From contig NZ_JAMSCK010000002.1 of NCBI RefSeq assembly GCF_023805255.1, forward strand, positions 310,001 to 374,000: a stretch of DNA of 64,000 bases, read 5' to 3'. Each line of letters starts with the position of its first letter. The stretch's first letter is position 1. The notes beneath the pieces were generated by a model. It saw only the letters and a list, made by a program, of their open reading frames with translations. It ran no database searches and was not told the DNA's origin. Source of the stretch: Gramella jeungdoensis. GTDB taxonomy: Bacteria; Bacteroidota; Bacteroidia; Flavobacteriales; Flavobacteriaceae. A program made the position numbers and the translations under genes. Positions 56,401 to 64,000 of the stretch are shown in pieces.

Positions 56401-57861
56401 AATGAGGTTCTTGATAAATTTTTTGAGCCATTTGAAAATATTAAAGATTTCAATCGGGCCAAGGAGGGTAGAATCATAGCAATTAATGAAGGGCGTTTAG
56501 TTGATTTTTTAATGACATCTTCCAAACATAAAGACCTGTACAATTTAATAGATCAATATTTCTATAACGAGGGCCATTATAAACTACCAGAAGGGGTAAT
56601 GATCATTAATCTTAACCTACGTTCAGTGGTAGCTGATAGTGAGCATGGAGGAAGCCTTTTTAGAAAGCAGGTTAAAAAATTGACTAATAAAGCTTTATGG
56701 TCAAAATGTGAAGGATGTTCTTTAGCTAATCAATGTTTCATTAAGTATAATGTAGATAGTTTTAATGATCCAGCGTCTGGAGATGAGGTTATTAGTAGGA
56801 TGGAATGGCTGCTAAGAACAGTAAGTCTAAAAAGAGAATTGCATATTACTATGCGTGATTTGCGCTCTTTTATTGCGTTTACTTTGACCCGAGACTATGA
56901 ATGCCCAGATATTGATAAATTATTTAATGAAGCTGCTGGTGCTCCAGAGAAGTATTGGCAATACTATTATTTTAATATCACCAGCCCAAATATAGATGAT
57001 TCAGCTAATCAAGATCGTTTGATAAAGTTGTTAAGAGAAACCGATATTGGTGAAGTACCTATACCGGATATTGATAGAAATCTATTTTTCGATAAGCATA
57101 GATTTAAAGAGTTTATAGAATTTTCTGAAAGAGAAATCAACCTTATTGAGCAATTTAATAAGGTGAAAAGCGATGAACTTCATTTACCGGTCCACGAAAA
57201 AACTCCTGAAATATTAGAGCGAATTAGAAAAATTCAGAAGACCTATATAAGGCATCACTATTATGAGGCAAAATCTAGCTTGATAAAGAACAATGATTCA
57301 AAAGAAAAAGGTATGCCTTCATTTATGTTAAGGTTACCTTATCAGTCAGTTTTCAAATTTGTCCAATTATTACATGATGAAAGTAGCAGTCAAGAAACGA
57401 TAAAGAGTATATCTAGGGCAATTGCGTTAAATGAGGGGTGTGATAACGTTAATATCGATCAAAAAAGCCTTGTGCTAGCGGCCACTGAGGTAAATGATCG
57501 TTATAGTAGTTCATATAGATTATTCAGTTTATCGGATTTTGAGCTGAAAGTAAATAATACCGAGCATCTGGTTAAGTACCTCGAATATGAACCGGATAGT
57601 TTTATGTTTAGGCATAAAGGGCAACATCATATTAAACTGACCATTTCGCTTGACTTATACGAAATGCTTTATTTCATCCAGCAAGGTTTTAGTCCTTCCT
57701 TAAATGATATTAGAGGAAAGTTTGTAGAGTTAATTATTTTCAAGAATCTTCTAAAGAACTTGAATTATAATGAGGTTGTGGTTACCAATGGTGATTCAGA
57801 TTATTATAAAATTAAAAAGGATTACCAGAATAAAATATTGATCGAACCTATAAATTTTTAA
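53398..57861 (+). CDS. NERD-pseudokinase-kinase-P-loop giant (MAD6-like protein kinase)
   Basis: 1487 residues. A NERD nuclease-related domain (about 10-130; WEYDLIVVTPHAVYNIENKD) comes first. A first kinase-like domain (about 245-470) has HRDINPDN (328-335) but NFG (347-349) in place of DFG, so it is probably inactive. A second kinase domain (about 500-760) has GKGGYSKVF, YAMKLF, HRDIKPQN (623-630), DFN (643-645) and GTNPYLAPDL, probably active. A Walker A GNAGDGKT (946-953) and a Cys cluster (C1104-x2-C-x5-C) lie in the C-terminal NTPase/STAND-like half. The combination matches what I recall of the MADS kinase. Confidence 0.8.
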   Translation: MAKIIKPPYFEKVVNAGEQRLMDFLEVNLPENYTLIPNIELAATNPRNHQTQYWEYDLIVVTPHAVYNIENKDWKGRIEGDDNYWYVNDRQRPNPLKTGRIKTAILASKLKEEDGELGKAWIQNMVTLSYPNSIKPSIWKEAGKVSFQLDKRLINYITDPESAGKWENAIADIQDQIIDFLVGKFSEKKNEDKKELYGHEILEIVDQENYFTEYLAKPKGVTSSIRKRIKEYTLQVNGFSPEELKQRELKIKNGFKALEHIKSNPFITNVQYELDEENHLFYEITDFLEEDSLRNIAKSREFTFSEKIDILKNIMAALKAAHEQNVFHRDINPDNIYYRGGYAMLGNFGKAYFTYHNEEGYTVQATINEQNATPYHALELTVGEASRASDLYSFGVLAYWLFVGEEPINSPYELNNLKGRLPEAKWPSKVKPSLPTWIDELCNKTILIDEFQRIDNVEELEEFIRKVTKQEDTETRDQTSDSDSEDVSEKDLEEISEGDRIGDYTIYNELGKGGYSKVFRVKHSIQGTEYAMKLFNKSVNDSSVKDEYKALVKLNHPNIVKFIWNGTTPSGQFYTLTELLDGENLGTYVRTDARLPIHRIYKLATDVLSALVVMQSQNPPMYHRDIKPQNIIWDDQERFVLIDFNVASFAEDNTDFVGTNPYLAPDLITDSNNVNWDRSADVFSLGITLYELVCKKYPWAPHKMPVRPKKPNDPKKLNDAISSDFAAFLLKAISTEKEERFSSAQEMLDALEEIGLDNLLAEKQEASTELPNTERLYHTEITIYQPGCNIKLADNMQRFVTLNDTIDEALGKFKDNLKKYKNSIKLNEKIKVNIKVDSESIVSEIFWNGDAKSFTEGNIDRVYNSLVETVERNKEKIKRFKVDVEGLNIVEYINSLYSQSKQGNFGTRASQTMNEFDKLTYSPSLLDQKLIPDILDDRYKLLIITGNAGDGKTAFIKEIEQNHGVKNLENFKHNNGARFEIKGTPYESNYDGSQDQEENANNEVLDKFFEPFENIKDFNRAKEGRIIAINEGRLVDFLMTSSKHKDLYNLIDQYFYNEGHYKLPEGVMIINLNLRSVVADSEHGGSLFRKQVKKLTNKALWSKCEGCSLANQCFIKYNVDSFNDPASGDEVISRMEWLLRTVSLKRELHITMRDLRSFIAFTLTRDYECPDIDKLFNEAAGAPEKYWQYYYFNITSPNIDDSANQDRLIKLLRETDIGEVPIPDIDRNLFFDKHRFKEFIEFSEREINLIEQFNKVKSDELHLPVHEKTPEILERIRKIQKTYIRHHYYEAKSSLIKNNDSKEKGMPSFMLRLPYQSVFKFVQLLHDESSSQETIKSISRAIALNEGCDNVNIDQKSLVLAATEVNDRYSSSYRLFSLSDFELKVNNTEHLVKYLEYEPDSFMFRHKGQHHIKLTISLDLYEMLYFIQQGFSPSLNDIRGKFVELIIFKNLLKNLNYNEVVVTNGDSDYYKIKKDYQNKILIEPINF

Positions 57862-57863
57862 GT

Positions 57864-59429
57864 ATGGCGATTAAAATGAATAAAGATGAGAGTGTCTTTC
57901 GAAATGAGCTTATTTATACAGTAGACGCTAAATCTATTAATATAGACTATACCTTAATAAATTTATTTATGTTGCTAAGGTATAATGGTCAAAAACCAAG
58001 GCAATTAGCTAGAGGAAGAGGTAAATCAATTGTCGAAATCAGCCATCTTAAGAATGCCATTCAGGTTCTAGAAAGTGAAAATATAGTTTCTGGCTATTCA
58101 GAGAATAGTGAGGCTGTAGAACCTTGGATTCGAAATAACTTTTTAAATATGGCATTTCGAGGTAAAGTTGATAAGGAAAAATTAGCATCCTTAAGACCTA
58201 TACATTTAGAAAGTTATAGGATTAGAAATGCAAATGTAGCAAGAGATTATTATTCAGCTGATCAGGTTTATTTAATGCTGAGTGCAAATCATAAGGTTAA
58301 GAATGATCTTAAAATGTTCTTGATGAAAGGCTGGGACCCTGCAACCGATAAACTAAACAATTTAAGTGATCTGGATATAGATAGTTTAGGAATGTTAAAT
58401 ATTATTCCTAAGGTTTCACCTCGCTTCGTATTAGATACATCAACCTCCTTAAATAGAATAGAACCTTTATTAAAACAACAAGCTGAATTATTTTGCGATG
58501 ATATTAGAAGATTATTAGCTTATCAGGATGAGATTCCTAGAAGTGTTCTGGTGGATTATTTAAAAACCATAATTTCCTTCCATATGTCTTTATATACACA
58601 GAAACTGGTACATTTTCTCCCCCTTATGGTGGAAAATGGAACTTCTAATGTGGAGGATAACTGGAATATTATTATAGACGCTACTGATGACTTTGAAAGC
58701 AAGGTGTCTAATTTTGCAATAGAAGATGCTGATAGACTATACAATTCAATTTACAATTATATAGTAGCCACCTTTAAAATTAATATGACCCTTGAGTATC
58801 TTGGATTAGATAAAGATAACTCAACTAATTTGCACAGAGCGCTAGATGAATTGAAGAAATCAACAGCGGAGAAAGAAAGCTATTTCAAGGCAAAATATAA
58901 CATCTTATATAAGGATTTGGATGAGGATGATAGGCTTTTGGTTGATGATATTGTGAAGTATGAAGAAACCTATTTCGATAAATATTTAGCAATAATATTG
59001 AATAGTAAGGCTAAAAGGCAATTCGTAGAATATAAAAGGTTATTGGCCAATCTAAGTCAGAACAATTCAGATAGGGGCTTTATGGCTCAGGGTAGAAGTA
59101 AGAAACATCCCAGACGATTTGTAATAGGAACTAGATTATTAGAGACATTAGTTCAAATTTTGGTATTGAAAGGAGAAGATGATCATTTCATAACAAGGAG
59201 TTTATCCATTGAAGAGCTTATGAAAATTATTAGAAAAAGGTATGGCCTAATAATTAATGGAATTGCAGAGGAAAGATTCCTGAATGCAAATGTGAATACA
59301 CATTTAGCGTTTAAGGAGAATGTAGAGTCATTTAAGCAAAAATTACGGCAGATAGGTTTTTATGATGATTTAAGTGATGCCTACATTCTTCAAAAAGTAA
59401 GACCTCGATACCAACTAAAACAGCAATAA
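57864..59429 (+). CDS. MAD7-like protein of unknown function
   Basis: 521 residues, helical, no membrane segment or enzyme motif seen. N-terminal winged-helix-like part (INLFMLLRYNGQKPRQLARG; then a helix ending ESENIVSGYS) and a long helical C-terminal region (DRLLVDDIVKYEETYFDKYL). Starts 2 bp after the kinase stop and is followed by the ATP-binding gene after 8 bp. Position and size fit MAD7 of the MADS system. Confidence 0.65.
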   Translation: MAIKMNKDESVFRNELIYTVDAKSINIDYTLINLFMLLRYNGQKPRQLARGRGKSIVEISHLKNAIQVLESENIVSGYSENSEAVEPWIRNNFLNMAFRGKVDKEKLASLRPIHLESYRIRNANVARDYYSADQVYLMLSANHKVKNDLKMFLMKGWDPATDKLNNLSDLDIDSLGMLNIIPKVSPRFVLDTSTSLNRIEPLLKQQAELFCDDIRRLLAYQDEIPRSVLVDYLKTIISFHMSLYTQKLVHFLPLMVENGTSNVEDNWNIIIDATDDFESKVSNFAIEDADRLYNSIYNYIVATFKINMTLEYLGLDKDNSTNLHRALDELKKSTAEKESYFKAKYNILYKDLDEDDRLLVDDIVKYEETYFDKYLAIILNSKAKRQFVEYKRLLANLSQNNSDRGFMAQGRSKKHPRRFVIGTRLLETLVQILVLKGEDDHFITRSLSIEELMKIIRKRYGLIINGIAEERFLNANVNTHLAFKENVESFKQKLRQIGFYDDLSDAYILQKVRPRYQLKQQ

Positions 59430-59437
59430 TACTAGGG

Positions 59438-62400
59438 ATGAGTATAAATAAGTATTACCAGGAAATAATCGAGTTGATTTTAGATCTACATCATAATGAA
59501 CTCAAATCAGCTAAGCCAGGACATTGCATGAAGATTTCTGGGCTAGCATTTAAAGAATTAAACGCTCTTAGCGAAAAAATAGGATCTCAATTTCCACAAA
59601 TTGATACCTATATAATTTCGGAAATTAATCATAATGAGAAGTGTATTAGTGCTACGAAATTAATCGAATTAAGAAATAGTCAGGCGAAACCGTTATTGAT
59701 ACTTATTCCCTCTAATAGTAGAACTGCTGCAGAAGATTCCTACGGGAATGCGACCTTCAAGGAATTAAGTTTAGAAGGAGTTGAAACTAAGCTCATAGAC
59801 AAATTAATTGATGAGATTCCTCCCCAATTTAAAAATCTAATTATTGAGGATATTATCAAATTCATCGGATTTGGAAATCTCAGTAATTCAGATATTATAA
59901 ACTTTCTGATCGATCTCAAAGAGCATGGTTATACCCAGCAAAGTATAGGTGATTTTATATATAACCTAAATTTAATTCCCGATTCAAAATTATTAGAGGA
60001 TACTAATAAAATAAGATCTCGTATTAAATTTAATAGCGACTGTATAGGGATTTTATCAACTTTTGATAAACCTGTTGCAGACCGTATTTCAGATATACCT
60101 ATTGAATCAAATACTCTACAAAGTGAAATTGTTAACTTCATAAAAAAGGAGGAATATTTAAGTACTAAAAAAGAAATAGCTGAGGCAATTTTTGAGAATT
60201 ATGCTTGTCTTAATTTTTCTCAGTGGAAAATATCAGAGCTTGAAGTCGATCATAACGACATCAAACTTACTATTGATAAAATAAAATCCAGTGATTTTCA
60301 AGTAGAAAATGATAAAAAGACCTTATATGCCAACCCTAATAGTCCTTCTAAGATAAAAGTCAGATTCTCTACCAAACCAAATCCTAGTCAAATTTCCGAC
60401 CTAAAATATTTTAGAATAGTGCTAATGGCAGTTGATGGAGGAAGAGGAGAAGAAATTACAGTTTTACGAAAACTAAAAAATTCAAGTTCAAGTAGAGCTT
60501 ACCGCGATGCTGAGGTAGAACTACATCCTAACATAATAGACGATGGGGCGTATTTTATTAAGGTATTAGCTGAAAATGAGTTCGGTGACTTACTAAATAC
60601 AAATGATGATTTTAAGGACCTTAAAATCCAAAAAGCTTGGGAAGAAGAAAGGAATGAAAATCCCGAGGCGTCTAAGTTAGATTTTCCTTACAAGTTGACC
60701 TGTGATTCAGAAGATTTTGATTTTGTAGTCGACGACACTATAGAAAGGGAGGATAACCAAAGAAAGGATAAATTAAAAAGTGTTCTACAAGCTTACATAA
60801 ATCACAGAATTTATGATATCAAACAGGATAATGAACCATCCATACCAGAACCAAAAGAACCTTCAAACACTTGGTTAGATGATAATAAAATGGGGCATAC
60901 CTCTCATTTTCATATCAACTATTCAAAAAATCATAATTACCAGATTCATTTATCCACTAAGTTACGGTCGATTGAAAACAAAATTTTAGAAAACTCAGAT
61001 TCCCTAGGCTTTGTTAAAGTGAGATTAAACCATAATGCTGCATATACAAATCTTTCTGATTGTAAGTTTATTGAAAGCGAATTGACCTTAAACGCACCGG
61101 AACCAGTTTTAAGGTTAAGGACGAAAATTTTCAAACGAATTAAAAATTCAAATGAAGATAAAAATGGAGTTTTCGAAACTGCAGATATCTTCAATTTTAA
61201 GGATGATATAGAGGAATATATTTCTGCATATACCTCTTGGACTACTGAGCTAAAAAGGCAAATATCAAGTAATGAGATTTCGGAGGACGATAGAGCTAAT
61301 TTGGTTGAACTGGTTAGCGAATTACAATTTTTAGATGTTATTAAACTTGATACTAAACTACCTGATGGTAAAAAAATTGAGGCGATATTATTATCACCGC
61401 TACATCCTTTAAGATTAACCTGGGCCATTCAATTATTGGATGTTTTTTCAAAATGGGAAAATGAAACGCTTGGATTTAATAAATATAAGGAATCATGGGC
61501 TAATAATTTAGAGTCATTATTTAATAATGACTTTAGCTATGCTAATAATCCGCTTGTTATTGTAGGGAAAAAAGCCTTAAAACATTATTATTATTCGGGG
61601 GAATTGTCTTTTGGATGGGGGCTCTATTTGGAAGGTTCGGAATCTATCGATAATAAGGCACTTACTTCGGTTTCTAGACAATTACTACATTATTTTCGCA
61701 CGCTCTTTAATGTTACCAAGGAGAATTATGTAGATACTGATATTAGTAAAAAGCTTGTAATTGCTCATATAAAAGATTATCTAAGACAACATCCATACGT
61801 TGATAAACTGATCTTAAATTTAATTAACGCTGGTGATGCGAATGTTTTTTCTGATGCTTTAATTGAGTTGGAAAAAGAAGCAGAATATTGTGCAATCAAA
61901 TATGAGATAAGGTTATTTAAAGATACCAATAAGATCATTGAGCATGGTGAGGCTTTAAAAAGCTTGCTGAACCCAGATTCTTCAATTTCAGAAGAAGCTG
62001 AGGCTTTTTCACAACCTTCAAAAAATAGATTGTTCCCGAAATTACGGTTTTCTATTAATGAGATTTCAGATTATTTAAAAAACCCATTAAAATATAACGC
62101 TCACATAAGCTTCTTAATAAGTCCATTTCCTATTAAAATCGAACTAGTGAAGCCGTATGGAGATACTAGAAACTTTTTCGTTAATGGAATATTGACTGAA
62201 TACTCCGTTCGTGTTGAAAATGAGGAAAACAAATTTAGATGGAATAGATTTATTAGAGCTAATGATCTTCCAATTGAGTATGCTAATTCTGGTAAAATGG
62301 GCATTGAATTATTTGAGAATATTCAATCCTTTACAAGTTGTGCACTCAAGTTGGAATACACACAGGCCATTCCATCCACACAGATGGTCCTAAATGAAAG

Positions 62401-64000
62401 AGACAAAGTTTTAATTACTCATTTACATGATTATTCAGATTGGGTAGTGACTTTCGATAAAAATATGGGTCCAGAAGTCTATGACCAACCTTCTAATGGA
62501 GAAGATATTCCTTTTCTATTAGACTATGTTCCTGGTGAAGAAATCTCTGGTATTTCTTCTTATTTAACTACAAGGCCGACTTCAGAAGTACTGGGGTTAA
62601 TAGGGCCTCACTTCAAAGAATTTGGTTTAAATATCCATGATGAGGATCATAAAATCAAAATAAAATCATTGTTGGAGGATCTTAGAGCATTGAGTAGTTC
62701 TTTGGTATTACAACTTAATTCTTCAAAAAATAAAGCTTTTGAAGTAATTGGATCTGCCTTTACAAAGCGAGTTTTGGAAAAGAAAGGTTTTTTGGAGAAC
62801 GGAGTTTTAATTCCTATCGACTTACATCAAAATCTATTCAATGATAAAAAGTTTGAAAGTAAGAGTAGAGCCGACAGCTTATTGATAGCCCTAGATCCCG
62901 AAAATAAGGAAATAATTATCACTGTTATCGAAATTAAATGTAGAAAGCATTTAAATGATACAGAACGAGAGGATTTAAAATTAAAAATAAAAGAACAAAT
63001 TGAAAATACGATTGAGGTTCTAAGGTATCATTTTGATCCTCAATACAATCTTTCTTATGATAGATTAGATAGAGAAATAAAAACTAAGGAGTTAAGAAAT
63101 TTACTAGGCTTTTATATAAATAGAGCGAATAGATACACTTATTTAAGCGATTTGGTGTATGATAATTATAATGAGTTTCTTTTAAAACTTGATTATGGTT
63201 ATAGTTTGAAATTTAAGAAAGTAGGAATTATTTATGATTTTTCTACCAATAAAAAACATCATAAAGAATTATTTGATGGCGATATCACCATGTTCACAAT
63301 GGGACATGACTTAATTGAAGATATTCTTGACCCAGATTCAGATTTAAATACTATCAGACTTGAAACTGACGATTTAGATAATGACTTAAAGGAGGCTTTA
63401 GGGATCGATAATAGGATGAAGAAATTCTTGCAAAAACTCAATAAAAAAGCTGGTCCTACGGAGGTAGAAAATCAAAATGATGAAATGCCCAATTCGGCAA
63501 CCGAAGAAAAGGGTGAAACAAACTTAAATGAAACCTCTACTATTAAGTCAGAAATAGTCCGAGATGAGGTGGAAAAAACAAATTTTGAGACAGAGCTATC
63601 AGAGGTTTCCAAACCTATTTCGGTTAAGCCTTATTCAGAGCCAGAGTTTGATTTATTTGTAGGAAATTCTAAACCTTCTTCTCAATTCGGTTTGCTTGGT
63701 GAGACTTCCCATCAGAATAAAAAAATCGCTATTGACCTAAGTGGTGTTAATACGATAAGTCTTTTCGGTGTTCAGGGAGGAGGAAAAAGTTATTCTATAG
63801 GAACTCTAACCGAAATGGTTTTGAAACAATTTAGTAATGTAAACAAACTTCCTTCTCCTTTAGCCGGTGTGATTTTTCATTATAGCGAAAGCATGGATTA
63901 TGAACCTGAGTTTACCTCTATGACTCAAGGAAATGATCAGCCAAACGAATTAAAAATTTTGAAGGAAGTTTATAATGTCGATCCAGATAGTATTGACGAT
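59438..64000 (+). CDS. Very large ATP-binding protein (MAD8-like), 3' end outside window
   Basis: Open from ATG 59438 to the last base (1521 codons, no stop). Starts MSINKYYQEIIELILDLHHN. A central restriction-like motif is visible: Asp1146 (SKSRADSLLIA) and Glu1165-x-Lys1167 (TVIEIKCRK). A poorly ordered acidic stretch (about 1345-1410) precedes the NTPase domain, with Walker A GVQGGGKSYS (1444-1453). The family pairs a nuclease-like core with an HerA/FtsK-type ATPase; the C-terminal ATPase half is not visible. Last gene seen of the MADS-like operon. Confidence 0.75.
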   Translation, partial: MSINKYYQEIIELILDLHHNELKSAKPGHCMKISGLAFKELNALSEKIGSQFPQIDTYIISEINHNEKCISATKLIELRNSQAKPLLILIPSNSRTAAEDSYGNATFKELSLEGVETKLIDKLIDEIPPQFKNLIIEDIIKFIGFGNLSNSDIINFLIDLKEHGYTQQSIGDFIYNLNLIPDSKLLEDTNKIRSRIKFNSDCIGILSTFDKPVADRISDIPIESNTLQSEIVNFIKKEEYLSTKKEIAEAIFENYACLNFSQWKISELEVDHNDIKLTIDKIKSSDFQVENDKKTLYANPNSPSKIKVRFSTKPNPSQISDLKYFRIVLMAVDGGRGEEITVLRKLKNSSSSRAYRDAEVELHPNIIDDGAYFIKVLAENEFGDLLNTNDDFKDLKIQKAWEEERNENPEASKLDFPYKLTCDSEDFDFVVDDTIEREDNQRKDKLKSVLQAYINHRIYDIKQDNEPSIPEPKEPSNTWLDDNKMGHTSHFHINYSKNHNYQIHLSTKLRSIENKILENSDSLGFVKVRLNHNAAYTNLSDCKFIESELTLNAPEPVLRLRTKIFKRIKNSNEDKNGVFETADIFNFKDDIEEYISAYTSWTTELKRQISSNEISEDDRANLVELVSELQFLDVIKLDTKLPDGKKIEAILLSPLHPLRLTWAIQLLDVFSKWENETLGFNKYKESWANNLESLFNNDFSYANNPLVIVGKKALKHYYYSGELSFGWGLYLEGSESIDNKALTSVSRQLLHYFRTLFNVTKENYVDTDISKKLVIAHIKDYLRQHPYVDKLILNLINAGDANVFSDALIELEKEAEYCAIKYEIRLFKDTNKIIEHGEALKSLLNPDSSISEEAEAFSQPSKNRLFPKLRFSINEISDYLKNPLKYNAHISFLISPFPIKIELVKPYGDTRNFFVNGILTEYSVRVENEENKFRWNRFIRANDLPIEYANSGKMGIELFENIQSFTSCALKLEYTQAIPSTQMVLNERDKVLITHLHDYSDWVVTFDKNMGPEVYDQPSNGEDIPFLLDYVPGEEISGISSYLTTRPTSEVLGLIGPHFKEFGLNIHDEDHKIKIKSLLEDLRALSSSLVLQLNSSKNKAFEVIGSAFTKRVLEKKGFLENGVLIPIDLHQNLFNDKKFESKSRADSLLIALDPENKEIIITVIEIKCRKHLNDTEREDLKLKIKEQIENTIEVLRYHFDPQYNLSYDRLDREIKTKELRNLLGFYINRANRYTYLSDLVYDNYNEFLLKLDYGYSLKFKKVGIIYDFSTNKKHHKELFDGDITMFTMGHDLIEDILDPDSDLNTIRLETDDLDNDLKEALGIDNRMKKFLQKLNKKAGPTEVENQNDEMPNSATEEKGETNLNETSTIKSEIVRDEVEKTNFETELSEVSKPISVKPYSEPEFDLFVGNSKPSSQFGLLGETSHQNKKIAIDLSGVNTISLFGVQGGGKSYSIGTLTEMVLKQFSNVNKLPSPLAGVIFHYSESMDYEPEFTSMTQGNDQPNELKILKEVYNVDPDSIDD

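Noticed and set aside
60946-61428. 160-codon minus-strand ORF
   Set aside because: Lies antisense within the continuous MAD8-like frame; Ser/Leu-rich composition typical of a shadow.
49950-64000. Interpretation as a classical type I restriction system or BREX
   Set aside because: No HsdR helicase-nuclease next to the methylase and S subunit, and no PglZ, BrxA/B/C or BrxL; the kinase and MAD7/MAD8-like genes fit MADS better.

Overview
The window comes from a marine-type member of the Flavobacteriaceae (Bacteroidota), probably close to Gramella/Christiangramia. The evidence is AT-rich DNA, TTG starts on mutS and on a folK-deoxynucleoside kinase fusion, PorV and HYR-type adhesin genes, DUF6090 and GH3-family genes, promoters of the Bacteroidota type (TTG, about 19 bp, TAnnTTTG), and almost no Shine-Dalgarno sequences. 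The genus is inferred from gene content only.

Positions 1-34200 are mostly core chromosome. They hold a PLP deaminase (cut by the window edge), a LysM glucosaminidase lipoprotein, hemL, a 1705-residue multi-lectin adhesin translationally coupled to a PorV-like protein, a GH3-family gene, a DUF2797 gene, an AsmA-like giant, a queuosine-precursor transporter, the folK-dNK fusion, a TrmH-type methyltransferase, a PDZ membrane protein, an S9 peptidase, a tricorn protease, a TPR lipoprotein, an S33-type hydrolase and mutS. Between 25.9 and 29.3 kb there is a small repeat landscape: a GIY-YIG gene framed by near-perfect inverted repeats, one intact DUF6090 gene, and several decayed copies of both.

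Positions 34834-35039 are tRNA-Gly(GCC) and tRNA-Leu(UAA). An 8.8-kb integrated element is inserted at the 3' end of tRNA-Leu (15-bp direct repeats at 35026-35040 and 43824-43838). It carries a tyrosine integrase, three tandem paralogous microproteins, an excisionase-like HTH protein, a phage-tail-like protein, a filamentous-phage-type rolling-circle replication protein, and a 650-bp non-coding block with iteron-like CG-rich repeats and many short 10/11-bp-period direct repeats.

Positions 43840-64000 form an accessory/defence island. After three orphan genes comes a two-gene module (tail-anchored coiled coil plus a membrane protein with PD-(D/E)xK-like residues). A long single-direction operon then runs from 48119 off the right edge: an AbiEi-like antitoxin and AbiEii-like nucleotidyltransferase toxin, then a DNA N6-methylase, an S subunit, a NERD/pseudokinase/kinase/P-loop giant, a 521-residue protein and a very large ATP-binding protein. 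Gene order from the methylase onward matches what I recall of the methylation-associated defence system (MADS: MAD2, MAD5, MAD6, MAD7, MAD8). The unusual point is that an AbiE-type toxin-antitoxin pair sits at the head of the operon, behind a promoter with four operator half-sites. The methylase and S subunit would mark self DNA, the kinase and ATPases would sense and execute, and the AbiE pair may guard the island; these roles are inferred from families.
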